From Engraulis encrasicolus (lineage: Eukaryota; Chordata; Actinopteri; Clupeiformes; Engraulidae), in the NCBI RefSeq assembly GCF_034702125.1, contig NC_085858.1:54831624-54895623 (forward strand): a DNA stretch of 64,000 nucleotides, in the 5' to 3' direction. The notes beneath the pieces are model-generated. The model did no database searches. It was not told the origin of the DNA and saw only the letters and a program-made list of their open reading frames with translations. Positions 1 to 12,332 of the stretch are shown piece by piece. The translations under genes and the position numbers were made by a program. The first letter of the stretch is position 1, and each line of letters begins with the position of its first letter.

Positions 1-422
1 GAAAATCGACTGTGTTAACAATTTGACTCTTTCAGCTTTTCTATCCTGATGCTTTAATGCAACCAAATTTGAACCTGATTATAGAAAATAGCAGAAACAG
101 CTATTTGAACTTAAACACGTTATTTTGTATGTCAGGTTCAGATGGATGCGAGAGGACTGAGAGCAGACACATTCTTACACGATCTTTCAGACTGACAGAG
201 AAGAGGATTCGCAACTCTGAAGCAGGAAGCAAAATTAGAAGTGAGAAGACCACATAAAGTGAACATTTGATCAGGACAGACAGTGTATGTGGCTTGGTTA
301 GTTTAGGTTTCTGTACAATTGAAGCAGTGTTAAGTGCAAAGTACATCACAGTAACTGAGACAGTATACAGACAATCATTTCACTTCCCACCACATTAAAT
401 ACATTATGTTTCCATGTAGGTA
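1..422. other. Left edge: intronic or downstream micall1 sequence, nothing recognised
   Basis: Lies beyond the last visible micall1 exon. No bMERB-coding exon, RNA gene or repeat family was recognised on either strand. Confidence 0.4.
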
Positions 423-684
423 ATGTAGAGCAGTGGTTCCCAACCTTTTTCTTAAGGGACCCATGTTTTTACTATTGTAATGTAATCTTTGGTGACCCAA
501 CCACGCGAGATGCGTGTCACAAGATGCCCTCCGTTTCCTGCGAAAACTCATTTTAGTTATTTTATTCCTCAATTCGTCTTTGGTCAAACATAGAATAAAT
601 GTTTAATGTAGCACTTACAATTTGTTGCTTCTATGCATTTATTAGTTAAATGCTTTTTTCTTTTATTCAACATGGGCTATATAC

Positions 685-2518
685 AGTCCCAGGAAAAAGT
701 TTGTACACCCTTTGACATTTCTTACATTTCTGTCAAAATTGGTCATAAAACATAGTCTGATCTTTCCAGAAATCACAAGAAGGAACAACCAGAGTCTGCT
801 TTAACTAATTCAACCCAAACATTTACAAGTTTTCATATTTTCATTGGCCATAAGATGTAAACATTCACAGGACAGCAAGGCATAAGTAAGTACACCCTTG
901 CATTCAATAGGTTTTAACCTTAAGTTAGTCGCAATAACCTCAACCAGATGTTTCCTGTAGTTGCAGATCAGATTAACAAAACAATCTGGATGTATCTTGT
1001 CTCCCTCTTCTTTAGAAAACTGCCCTTCTTCAGCAAGGTTTCTTGGATATCTTTAGTGAATAGCTTTCTTGACTTCATGCCATATCATCTGAAATGTTTT
1101 TGTCAGAGCTTTGACTGGGCTATTCCAGAATGTGTATTTCATTCTTATGAAGCAATTCAAATGTCAATTGCCTCTAAAATATGGGTAGTTGTCCCATTTC
1201 AGCACCCATCCTCTTGTGTGCCTCAACTGTGTGACAGACTACCTCACATTCTTTCTGTAAAATATCTCAATAAACTTCTGAGTTTCATTGTTCCACTGAT
1301 AATAGCTAACTGACAAGGGCCTGAGGCACCAAGGTAGCCGCATATAATGATGCTGCCGCCACCATACTGAAAAGTGGAGATGATGTTTTGGTGAAGGTGT
1401 GGTTCTCCAGTTCTCCTCCAAACATGATACTATGTGTTCCCCTGACAAAATTCAACTTTGGTTTCAACGTTGGTCTACTGAATATTTAGCAGTAATTTTA
1501 TGAAGCATATAAATGCTTTTTCGCAAACCTCAAAGTTGCAGCAATTATCTTTTTGGACAGAAACCCCAATAATTTTAGATTGGCAGAATGAACCCCAATT
1601 TTTAGCTTTTCTTGGTTACATCTCCACATCTGAGTATGGTGGCGGGAGCATCATTATATGCGGCTACCTTGCTGCCTCAGGCCCTTGAAAGTTTGGCTAC
1701 TATCAGTAGAGCAATGAACTCAAGTTTATTGTGATATTTTACAGAAAAAATGTGAGGAAGTCTGTCACACAGTTGAAGCACACAAGAGGATGGGTGCTGA
1801 AATGTGAAAACAACCCATACTTAAGAAGCAAATCGACATTAGAATGGCTTCATAACAATGAAGTACACATTCTGGAATAGCCCAGACAAAGCCCTGACTA
1901 AAAACAATTGAGATTATATGGCATGAAGTCAATAAAGCTATGCACTCCAGACATCCCAGAAACCTTGATGACGAGAGGCAGTTCTCTAAAGAAGAGGGAG
2001 ACAAGATACATCCAGATTGCTTTGTTAATCTGATCTGCAACTACAGGACAAGTCTGGTTGAGGATATTGCAACTAACGGAGGGTTAAAACCTATTTAATG
2101 CAAGGGTGTACTTACTTATGCCTTGCTCTCCTGTGAATGTTATAGCCTTATGGCCAATAAAAATATGAAAACATGTAATTGTTTGTGCGGAATTAGTTAA
2201 AGCAGACTCTGAGCACTGTCTATGTCCATACTGTCTTAAGTCCATGTATAAGTACTGTCTATGTCTATACTGTCTATGTCCTTACCTTAATTAGTCTATG
2301 TGTGTATGGGAAAGCAAGAAATGTAATTTCAAATTCTTTGTATGACCAGTGCATGTAAAGAAATTGACAATAAAACCTACTTGACTTGACTTGACTTGAC
2401 TTGACTGATTGTTCCTTCTTGTGATTTCCGGGAAGATCAGACCATGTTTTATGATCAATTTTGACAGAAATGTAAGAAATTTCAAAGGGTGTACAAACTT
2501 TTTCTTGGGACTGTATAT
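685..2518. mobile_element. Palindromic Tc1/mariner derivative, nested in the hAT element
   Basis: Begins CAGTCCCAGGAAAAAG after TA and ends with the reverse complement before TA. The two arms are inverted copies over several hundred bases. Both carry the C-terminal part of a decayed Tc1 transposase: the YGGGSII...CGY-AASGP block appears on the minus strand near 1330-1375 and on the plus strand near 1630-1685. So the element looks like two 3' halves joined head to head. A LINE tail (2217-2405) interrupts the right arm. Confidence 0.8.
2217..2405 (+). mobile_element. 5'-truncated LINE 3' end with (ACTTG)n tail
   Basis: Shares its sequence with 9590-9848, and inverted with 7866-8607 and 15363-17449. 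All end in GACAATAAAAC followed by a pentanucleotide tail. It interrupts the right arm of the Tc1 derivative, whose intact sequence can be read from the left arm. Confidence 0.8.
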
Positions 2519-2666
2519 TTAAAATGAAACCCCTTAAAATCAAGAGGGCTCTGCGACCCCCTGTGGAGCTTTGGCGACCCATAAGGTGGGTCCCGACCCA
2601 TAGGTTGAGAAACACTGATGTAGAGTACTATGTGGTGACATGGCAGGGCCTGCCTTGTGCACTCAC

Positions 2667-5600
2667 AGGTAGACCAGCTCAGCATCCCTGCGCACTAGCA
2701 CGTGTTTCTCATGGATGAGGGTAAACCAGTTCACCAGAAGATCATCCTCCTTTTCTGAACATAAACAAAAAGACATACAGTATGTAAGATGTATTGGAAA
2801 CTCATTAAGATCCTGTATCATACAGCAAATGAAAGATGGATTAACAGAGTGAAGGTGAGTTTTGAATATAGCCATGTTGTGTTGTGTATAAGAAATGTAC
2901 AGGATGTGGTGTGAAGGCAACTGATACCACTTCAATGAAAAATATCAGCTAAACAGAGCAGGCAGAACACGCAATTACCAAGCCATTCTAAAGTCAAGTC
3001 GACTCAAATCGAAAGTGACAGGAGAGGATTAAAATATGCCTTCATGACCATACTAAGTAAACATCAAACCTAAACAAACATAGCATACACTTACGCTGGG
3101 TCTAGACTGGATGCGTTATATTACAACTAAGTTAAGCTGAGTCAAAAATGCATTGAAACGATTGAAAACTGATTAAAAATATCTGCATACGTGTAAGCAG
3201 CAATTTAACACCTCCAGTATATGCCCTGCCCATTATGGCAGATTAAAACGGCATATGCCCTCACGATTATGCAGTTTAAAACAGTATGCCCTTACCATTG
3301 TGGCAGTTTAAAACTGTATAGGCCCTCACGATGATGCAGTTTAAAACAGTATATGCCCTCACGATGATGCAGTTTAAAACTGAATATGCCCTCACGATGA
3401 TGCAGTTTAAAACTGAATATGCCCTCACGATGATGCAGTTTAAAACAGTATATGCCCTCACCATTGTGGCAGTTTAAAACAGTATATGCCCTCACCATTC
3501 TGGCAGCTTAAAACAGTATATGCCCTTACCATTCTGGCAGTTTCTCAGGCTCTTCTCCAGCTCCACCCCCTTCTGCTCCAGGCCATCCAGCTGCCTGCTC
3601 AGCTCTCCTCTCTCCGTCTGGAGGTCTTTGCCAAGCGTATCCTGGTCTGACTGTACCTGAGATTGGGCCGTTAATGGCAAAATGCATAAGAGGAGATGAA
3701 TGAACAGATGAGCAAACTAGTTTATCACTGAAGGATACAGGGCTATAAATGAACTTTTTTTTCTATCACTAGCCAATTTCGCTAGAATATATTAAAGGTG
3801 CACTGTGTAGGATGGTGGCAAGAGTAGGTATTGCAACAATGCTGTTCATTGAAACTGTGCTGCCTATTGTCTAAGTTGATCATTACTAAATAATTAACGA
3901 GTAATTAATTAGTATGACCAAAGTATAGTTTTGTTGTTAGTATAAGTTTTGCAGCTAAAAAAAATATTTCTGGAAATTCATAATGATTCATAATGGTCAT
4001 AATGAATACTTAGAATTTGATGGTGGTGGTAAGTATTCAGGAAAAAGGTAACATTAATGAATGGGCAGTATGAATTCTGGAAATAATTTACTAAAAATAT
4101 TACACAGTGCACCTTTACATTTTACAAGCCAAACATACACACGCTACCAGTAAAAGTGTCTGAGATCCTGGCCAGCTAATGTGAGCATGGGTTTGTTTAC
4201 ATATTGTTTGTAACCTCTTAAGACACAAGCCGGGACTTGATCGACCCCCGCTGGGTCCCCTGGTGAGGGTGTATGTTGTGAGACCCGAAACACCCAGTGA
4301 TCTCAGGTGCCAACACTGATGATGTGTCTTAAGTTGCACTATAGTGTGTTAGGACAACTACACCTAATATCAGGGTGTGATTTGTTGGAAAAACAGAAGG
4401 TGGGATATGTATCAGATTTCAAGCAATATCAATGGAATTACATTACTGTGATTATAATCGTGTAGAAAAAGTGGCGATATCAAAACCAGAAAAGGGGACA
4501 ATCCCCCCCATTCCCCCCTACAAATCGCACCCTGCCTAATATCATTCCAGGAGTTACAGTATACAACATCAACAGACACCTTTCAAGACAGCAGTAACTT
4601 TTGGGATGATATTTGATGTCGACTGACTAGGGATGCAAACGATTAATCGACTTTAATCGGTCAATGCATTAATCGATTAAAAAACATTAATCACAATTAA
4701 TCGACAAGTCAACTGACAAGAGACCCAGGTGAAATGGCCATGTGAAGAGTATGTGTGAAGAGGGGTGTGTGAATAGTGTGAATATTTAAATCACCTTTGG
4801 ATTAAAGAATTGAAATAGAATTTATTTGAATGTGGTATTTTACCTCAAGTTTTAATTAAAATTTTTAGATTTAGTAGTTTTTTTTTCGAGAAGCATTGAG
4901 ATTTCGGGGGGAAAAACGCCGCTTATCAATTAATCGTAAGTCGATCGATAAGGCTATCAACTAATGATTAATGTATTAATCGATAATTTGCATCCCTACG
5001 ACTGACAAATAAAGGGTAGAGGGAGCAAAACAACTGTATTTTGAAATTGGTCATAATTGTCTTTCAAGCCTATAGATAGAAATTGCAAAGAAACTTTTAA
5101 AAAGAGAAGTGAAGACTATCTATCCATTCACCTTTCGCTTTATAAGGGGAAACCCATGACCGGGCGCCGCAGGTTTGGCAGATATCGATGATGAAGCACA
5201 AGGAATCTCTGCTAGGGTTGCCGCCCTGTTGAAAGGGTTTTCTTTGCATATTCCCTGATGAATTAAAAATTAATAGATTAAGAAATTTGAAAATCATCAC
5301 AGTTCAATTAAGAATAAATAACAGAATAGTTCAATGAACTCAAACATAGCCATATGTGCTGTGTCCTCAAGATGCCCATACCTTATTAACATTTGGTTTA
5401 CTTGGTAGCTCTGGCTTTTTATTTGTGGTTGGACTGTCAGACACCATCAGACCAGTGGAATTTGAATGATGATTAAAGCTCACGTCACTGAGCGATCCAG
5501 TTGGTGATGATGAAGATACTTTACTTTGGTGACTATGTTGTGGATTTGGTATCTGTAGTTCTGATGTGCATGTCGCAGGAGGATCTTGCGTTTGGCCTGT

Positions 5601-8224
5601 GTCTGCCACTGAAATGTTCGGGGGTAAGGAGGCTAAAGCAGATTTTGGCAAAGTCTCTAATTCACTCCTGCCAGCAGAGGAATCTAATCTGCAGGCCTCA
5701 GGTACTGTGACCGCTTCAGCTAATTTTAGCGAACACACTGAACCAGCAGTCTCAGCTAAATCTGATACACCGGATGGACCAGCAGCGGCCTGAGACCCAT
5801 TAGCCACGCCATTAGCTTCTGCTGGCCGGTGGGTTTTAGCCTCGCTTTCTTGTTTGTTAGCTTTGGCTGGACGGCAGGGCCCTGCTGGGCTAGAGTCTTC
5901 TCCTGAGCACACAGCCAGTGTAGTCTTTGAAACCAATTCCCCTTCAGAAGCGGGTGCTGTATTTACACATTGGGTTGGTTGCTGAGGGCAGTCGGTTTTT
6001 GACGTCTGGTTGTCCCTGGCTGTGGCAAAATGGCACTGCCCTGGTCCATTTAAGTCTTTTTCAGAGCACACCACCCCTGCAGTCTTTGAAATAGATTCCC
6101 CTTCACAAGCCGGTGTGTTGTTCATACATAGGGGTGGCCGAGGAGGAGAGTTGGCCAGGTTGTGGTCACTGACTTGAACAGGCCCATCGGTTCCTGTACC
6201 ACACTGCGGTGTGTGACATGATGACGTCACCACAGTTGACTGTGCTTTGTCGTGGCTCTGGTTCCCCTCAGGGCACGCTGCTGTGCACGTGGCACCATTT
6301 GACCCCTCTGGAGTCAGATCCTCCTCGTCCTCGTCCTCCTCGAAGGGATTACCGGGGGAGAGATGAACGGATTTCTGTCGCGACCACATCTCGCTGAGGA
6401 AGGGAACAGAGGTGGAGCGTGGCGGCTGACGCGGCAGGGGCACCGGCGGGAGTTTGGCCCAAGGACCCGGGTGGATGAGGTCCATCCACGGGGGACTTTT
6501 AGGATTGGGGCTCTCGCTGCCTTTGTCCGAACTGAAGCAAAAAAAAACAAAACAAAAAACAAGATCAATCAGAGATGGCAACCTGGCCCACTGCCCAATG
6601 CCAGATGCACGTGATGTTGTTTGGTGCCACCCACAGGCAACTCGAAACACTGCGGGCAGACCCACAATCAGACAGACATACAAACAGAGAAAAAAATGCA
6701 CACAGTGTTTTGCATTCCTAAAATTATGCAACTCCAGATATGAAATATAGGATGTAATTTACAAGAGTCATTCAATGTGAAAAGACAAATGCAAATCTAA
6801 CTTCAACACCACCATCACAGTTTCAATACTTTCAAACAGACACAGACCTTCTCGACACGCTGGGCGACTCTTCTCCAGGCTTCGACGTAATCTTGTTTGC
6901 CTGACCTGAAAAGAACAAACACTGCACATGAAAAACTGAAACCCTTAAAACAAAGTGTTGTTAATAGCGCTACCTGATTTACTAAGTCGACCTCTTCCCA
7001 CAGGAAGTGTGTCTCACCCTCAGACTTGGAGCGGTCCATCATGGCTTTGGCTGTGCCTGTGCCTGCCCTGGGGGGTGGCCAGGGAGGATTAGCCATGCTG
7101 GGCTCCTGCCTCTGGGCTCTTGGCCTACGGGGTGCTGGCACCGGCCTGCTGTTTGTCCCTGGCTTCTCAGCCTGCGTGGGAGTTGATCCCGGAGGGCCTG
7201 ACCTAACCCCTGTCCTCTTGGTGTCATCAACCGTGAACTTCTCCTTTTCAAGAGTTTGTCTCTGATGTTTCACCTCTTTCAGTTCTTCAGTCTCCTTCCG
7301 CTTCCCAGGAATTGACTCCTTTGCGTGATCCCGGTCTTCATTAACTGTAGAGCTTTGTTCATCTGCAACCGAATTGCCATTCTTGATCTCAGGTGGTGGA
7401 TCTATCTGGAAAGCGTATATTTCTATGCATGCATCAATCATGTCTTGACTTGACTCCCTTGTATCATCACTTTCCTCATGAACTTTAAAGCTTTGTCCGT
7501 CCCTGGCTGTGCATATTTGTATGAGGCTGGTGGACACAGGGGGCATTCCTGGAGTCCTGGCCTCCTTAGGGCCGTCTGCCGGAGCCTCAGCTTTGTGCTG
7601 TGTGGAGGAGACGGCATTTGGCTTTTTTAAGCAGAGATTAGAACAGAAGAGCAGGCCGGTTTCACTGTCTGTTCTGTATGATCCAGGGAACAGGGTGCTG
7701 CAGCACTGTCTACATCTGAGGAAGAAGAAAGGCCAGAGGGTCAATGACGTTTTTTTTGGGCTCAGATGTACAACCACAGCTAATGCCCATACATTAATTA
7801 GTAATTGGTAATTAGTGTACTGCAATGACAATGCTTCTGGGATAATTCACTGAAAAAAAAACTTTAAGTCAAGTCAAGTCAAGTAGGTTTTATTGTCAAT
7901 TTCTTTACATGCACTGGTCATACAAAGAATTTGAAATTACATTTCTTGCTTTCCCATACAGACATAGACTAAATCTAGGTAAGGACATAGACAGTATAGA
8001 CATAGACAGTACTTATACATGGACTTAAGACAGTATGGACATAGACAGTGCTCATACAGACATTTAAAGTGCAAGACTGGACAACAGAAGACTTGTAGAG
8101 GACATACATTAAGAGGTATTGTTGTGCTTTTGTGCTTTTCCTAAGTCCTTTATAGCGTTCTGACATGGTAATAGTAGCATTTGAAGAAAATAAATATTAA
8201 AAAGGTCTGTCAAGTACACCAGCA

Positions 8225-8311
<87 letters not shown>

Positions 8312-8369
8312 GTGTGTATTTATTTAGTGCAGGTAGAAAGTGCGGTGTGCGTCTGTGTGTGTGTTTGTA

Positions 8370-8400
<31 letters not shown>

Positions 8401-8469
8401 CTGTGTGTATGTGTGTGTATCTGTTTAGTGCAGGTAGAAAGTGTGGTGTGCGTATGTGCGTGTGTTCGT

Positions 8470-8539
<70 letters not shown>

Positions 8540-11500
8540 GTATGTGTGTGTCAGTGTGTGTATGTTTGGGTTTAGTGCAGAAAGTGCAGTGTGCTTGTGT
8601 GTGAATAGTGGCATTAGCTGTGGTTGCACCATTCTGATAACCTGATTTTCATCATCTGGCTGTGTTCAGTAACTACACGCGAGGGCGTTCCATTCTCTGC
8701 CGCGGAACGGCATACCAGAGGGCAAGAGTCAGGTAACCATTCTGATGTTTGCAACTACTAAAACGTCATTGACCCATAAATATTAGTCTTCCTGATATGA
8801 AATAATGGCAATCTTGCTAAGAACAGAACTAGAGGAAGTACTGTAAGTGTTAATATCCCACCATAAGCAAGCTGCAGGACAAGCAAAGCAAATCCAGTGA
8901 AAAATGAAAATGGTCTGCAATACAGTTCATCTTCTCAAGGTTTTTTAATAAAATGAGATGAACATTTTGACCAGCCCGACTAGGTCTTCCATCAGGCGAT
9001 CTCACTAAGAACTACTGTATGTATACAACATCCTCACTTTTAAAAAATAAAATAAAACGTTATCCGTGTCCCACAAGCACTATGCTATTTCACAGCACTT
9101 ACCATATGTTATGACATAGTATTGTTGTCATTACCTAAAGCAGTGGCGATGGTAGAGCTTTCCATCCACCATGTGCCTCTGTACCAGGTGAACACGCTGC
9201 ATGCAGGCAGTGCACAGGTGGGCTGGAGCTGGAGCTGTACCTGGAGCTGTGCTGCTGCTGCTGCTGCTCTGATCCGTCCCCCTCTCCCCTGAGATCTAGC
9301 AGAGCAGATATAGGAACCAGTCTTACAAACAAAATCGCCATGCAAAATTTGGATAATGTTGCAAATGTGTACAATGTTGATCACACAGATCATTGAGTTT
9401 AGTTTCATTGTTGCATATGTTTTACAACAGGTGCTGGACGTTGTTAGCTTGGTAAATCAGCCTTTTGCATTGTCTCAGTTCTCATCTCATGCTCCAAACA
9501 GACAGTAGCGTAGAGTAGAGTCACTTTATTGATCCCGAAGGAGATGAAGGAATACTATAGTATAGGCAAAGGCTGATCCATTTTGTTTGAAATACCTCCT
9601 CTTAATGTATGTTCTCTATAAGTCTTCTGTTGTCCAGTCTTGCACTTTAAATGTCAGTATGAGCAATGTCTATGTCCATACTGTCTTAAGTCCATGTATA
9701 AGTACTGTCTATGTCTATACTGTCTATACCCTTACCTAGATTAGTCTATGCCTGCATGGGAGAGCAAGAAACGTAATTTCAAATTCTTTGTATGACCAGT
9801 GCATGTAAAGAAATTGACAATAAAACCAACTTGACTTGACTTGACTTGAAATTAAGTGGCTGGTGTGCCAGGCTATGGTGTTGTCTTAATTTACAATATC
9901 ACTTATTTACAGCTAGGAGGGAATATACAGTGTATTTTGAAATGTTGATGCCTGTTATAGTGACTCACATTTGTGACTTGAGCTCTTGGCAGGTATATAG
10001 GCTGGGATAGGAGGAGTCCCTTCTTCTCATCTTTGTATGGGTTTTGGACTTCGGACGATCGGAAGTTTCTGAAATCAGCTGAAAGTTTGAAAACAAAAGT
10101 CTACTTTTACATTTGGAGAAAGACCAGTTTTCTTGTACTGTATCTGGGCGGGCCTGCAGTCAGCTTTATGTGCACGCACACACACGAGCGATCGCACGCA
10201 CGCAAGCACGCACACACACACACGCTCCATTCAACACGACCCTTGTCTGTCTTACTGCCGACACCGTTGCACATAATTTATACATACAGTAGGTATGCGT
10301 ACCCTTATGGCTTACACAGTGCATGTATGGCATTGATGCTAAAAGGTCAAACTAGTAAACAAAACATCTTGTCATGGTCTAAGGTATGATTGTGGAGCAG
10401 AGCATGTGAAACTCAATTCAATCAATTGATGCAGACTTCATCAGAAGCAGTAAAATGGTTGCATTGTGCAAATCAGAGTGTAGCAACGTGCATGAAGCAC
10501 AAAGCAACCAAAGGAAAACCACCAACAAAAACACAAGCACAAGAAAGGAAAAACACAGGGCAGCCTTGTCGCTGTCTGGCACTCACCATCTGATGGCTTG
10601 GCAAAGTGGATGAAGTACTGAGACAGGTAGGTGATGACACTCAGTCTGTCTGGCACCTCCATGGACACCATGTCAGCTGGATCCAGCACTGCAGGGATCC
10701 CCAAGTGAGTCTCAGCTATCTCAAAGGCCTGGGTATAACATATGAGGTGAGAAGACGCATGAGGTTTTTGCAAAACAAAGCATCAAGAAGAGGAATTCTT
10801 CATCTTCGGAGGAAAACAATGTGATGCATAAGATTCCAGACTCACCAGACGGTTGTTTTCATAACCACTGTCCTTTGAGAGTGAATGGAAATCCCTGTAT
10901 TGAATAATAGAGTATGGCATCACAGTATTGTTTTCTTACAGAGTTATCCCATTAGATATGCAATTAGGCAGGTAGTCTATGCAGCAACCACGGCTGATTC
11001 AATATCTGTCAGGAGCAAGCAATTAAAAGTGGGTTGAGCATCATCTGCCAATGATAGCCTATGTCGCCTTTTAGAAGCCCACACGAGGAAAAATGGATCC
11101 TAGAAATGAAAACACGTGTAGTGTGTTTTGTGGGCGGGGGAGGAAGGCTACGTGTGTTTGGCAGTAGAATATATTCTTGTGAGGATTAACTACAAATCCT
11201 TGAGGGGGACAAGCGAACACATCCTCGTCAAAAGATTAGTCTGACCATCAGTCTGATAGGCTGCCCATTGGTCATATGTCAACCGGTCTGGTGGCTATAG
11301 GCCCATTTAAACTGGCAAAGTAAACAATAGGTACAAAAGCCTAAATTTAGCTGTCAGTAAATAAGCGTGACACTTTGAAGCAGTTATAAGCATAGACCGC
11401 ATAAGTGAGAGTGGGCCTTGCTTGCATGGCAATGGCCCACTTCAATGGAAAGCTTTAGGATCATTTTATAAACATTTGGAGTAATACTTACAGTAAGTCT

Positions 11501-11652
11501 GGTCTGTGTTTGTGAATTATGGCGCAGAATGCCAGTCCATCCTTGAATGAAGTGGTCAAGTCCTTGATTTGCACGCTGGGATAGTTTTCACACTGTAATC
11601 GGCACCACTCCAGCAATAATTTCTGGGATCCCATATCACTGTCCTGTTGCAT
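2667..11652 (-). CDS. micall1: MICAL-like protein 1, partial (3' end beyond left edge)
   Basis: Scaffold of tubular recycling endosomes; the family binds Rab8/Rab35, EHD1 and syndapin. Ten coding exons join in frame: 11492-11652, 10846-10894, 10587-10728, 9135-9288, 6974-7715, 6848-6900, 5382-6531, 5132-5254, 3530-3656, 2667-2754. Together they give about 929 codons, against 863 residues for the whole human protein, so the middle is longer. Exons 1-3 encode a CH domain ([12 protein letters not shown]). Exons 4-5 encode a LIM domain with CxxC (CTACM) and HRHCF. Exon 7 carries an EHD-type NPF followed by acid ([11 protein letters not shown]), and exon 8 a second NPF. Exons 9-10 start the bMERB coiled coil ([12 protein letters not shown]). 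Exon 4 has a short AGC run coding serine. An in-frame ATG at 11634 has a better Kozak context and fits the human start better than 11652. Exons 4 and 6 need the second of two nearby AGs to keep frame. The last bMERB exons are not in the window. Confidence 0.93.
3210..3529. repeat. 33-34 bp minisatellite starting at a micall1 splice donor
   Basis: About ten tandem units. On the minus strand each reads roughly ATGGTGAGGGCATATACTG then TTTTAAACTGCC. The first unit overlaps the end of micall1 exon 9 (CTGCCAGAATG, ending at 3530) and its intron start GTAAGGG, so the array repeats an exon-intron junction. Confidence 0.9.
3793..4117. mobile_element. Fold-back MITE (AAAGGTGCACTGTGTA ends)
   Basis: Inverted ends AAAGGTGCACTGTGTA and its complement flank about 325 bases. 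The copy at 39955-40315 belongs to the same family. No coding capacity. Lies in a micall1 intron. Confidence 0.75.
4628..4998. mobile_element. Non-autonomous hAT element with 8-bp target duplication
   Basis: Ends TAGGGATGCAAACGATTAAT and ATAATTTGCATCCCTA are inverted repeats. CGACTGAC is duplicated at 4620-4627 and 4999-5006. It is 371 bases long with no ORF, in a micall1 intron. Confidence 0.88.
7866..8607 (-). mobile_element. LINE 3' end with internal (GT)n, minus orientation
   Basis: Starts on the plus strand with the AAGTC pentamer tail, then matches 15363-15950: the same GTCAATTTCTTTACATGC segment, the CCAGCAGCAG junction, (GT)n blocks and the TTTAGTGCAGGTAGAAAGTG spacer. The microsatellites here are part of the LINE 3'UTR. 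Confidence 0.8.
8228..8540. repeat. (GT)n microsatellite blocks in a LINE 3'UTR
   Basis: Three long GT runs (8228-8301, about 8376-8400, 8476-8530) separated by the LINE spacer. They explain the Cys/Val ORFs in this stretch, which are not genes. Confidence 0.95.
9590..9848 (+). mobile_element. LINE 3' end with (ACTTG)n tail, plus orientation
   Basis: Close copy of 2217-2405, extended on its 5' side, ending in GACAATAAAAC and ACTTG repeats. In the micall1 intron between exons 3 and 4. Just upstream (about 9525) is a fragment with CACTTTATTGATCCCGAAGG, another common fish repeat end. Confidence 0.75.
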
Positions 11653-12301
11653 ACATTTGCCACGTCTTTCACGAGCAACGAGGCACGCAACTACAGCACA
11701 GTAACGTTATGGTGGTCCATTTGCGACTTCGACATAACGTTCCCGCATAATAATGACCCGCATGTGACTTGGTTAATGAAATAATTGTCCAGAGACAACA
11801 CTAGTCCCATTATTTCCAAACGCGTATCGCAATGAAAAGTAGCCAACTCGGATTCCATGACAATTAGAGCTACAAAGTCACCACTGTCGAGATACGAGTT
11901 CTTAGCAACCGTTTTAACAAAGTAACCTGCAACATGCTTCCGCTATAAAGGCACCGAAATCACATACATCGCAATGTAACAGCTAACCCTACCTTCCGCC
12001 TTTGAACTGAAGACTTGAAACAACTTGGCTTTCCCATCAACCCAACCCAACGTGCAGATAAATACCACAACACAAGCTGAATCGAACATGAATCGTCGCT
12101 TACAGAATTTTGGAAGCGCTTGGACTATTCCAACACTAGTCATCGACACCATAAAAATATACACTACATTTTATGGAAGTCCACAGACGGTCACGGTGTT
12201 GTAAATAACTAACAGAGGAGGTAAAATACTAAGCACTATCAAAACAATATCGAGATAGCAGAATAGGCTGAAAACCTCTATTCACTTTGTTCCTCTAGCG
12301 A

Positions 12302-12312
12302 CCAGTAGGGGG
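12302..12312 (+). promoter_or_regulatory. CTCF-like motif
   Basis: CCAGTAGGGGG resembles the vertebrate CTCF core CCASYAGRKGGC. It sits between the 3' end of ddx17 and the 5' end of micall1. Motif match only, by eye. Confidence 0.35.
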
Positions 12313-12332
12313 ACCCACTCATGCCTTGGCCT

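Larger units (their letters stand above)
431..2617. mobile_element. hAT-type element with 8-bp target duplication, carrying nested insertions
   Basis: Ends read CAGTGGTTCCCAACC on the left and GGTTGAGAAACACTG on the right, typical hAT (Charlie-like) inverted ends. An 8-bp direct repeat ATGTAGAG flanks it (423-430 and 2618-2625). Its body is mostly a nested palindromic Tc1 derivative. It sits in a micall1 intron, its flank ending 41 bases from the splice donor at 2666. Confidence 0.85.
7738..8763. mobile_element. TIR element split by a LINE insertion
   Basis: Outer ends GGGTCAATGACGTTTT and AAAACGTCATTGACCC are inverted. Internal blocks ACCACAGCTAATG and CATTAGCTGTGGT also pair. A LINE 3' end (7866-8607) splits it. 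A second copy lies at 25447-25671. Confidence 0.65.

Noticed and set aside
3276..3498. Periodic 11-residue repeat proteins
   Set aside because: Translations of the 33-bp minisatellite.
3210..3529. CRISPR array
   Set aside because: Units are contiguous with no unique spacers, and the genome is eukaryotic.
5501..6614. Plus-strand ORFs across micall1 exon 7
   Set aside because: Antisense shadows of the 1150-base coding exon.
6815..7831. Single 338-codon ORF spanning micall1 exons 5 and 6
   Set aside because: It reads through an intron in one frame; the LIM-to-proline-rich exon ends at the donor at 6974, and exon 6 is read in another frame that joins correctly.
8228..8645. Long Cys/Val and Thr/His ORFs on both strands
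   Set aside because: They are translations of (GT)n/(CA)n microsatellites; the same applies to 15724-16164, 53681-53985 and 61697-61929.
10033..10593. Two adjacent plus-strand ORFs in a micall1 intron
   Set aside because: No domain, no splice support, contains (CA)n; treated as chance.
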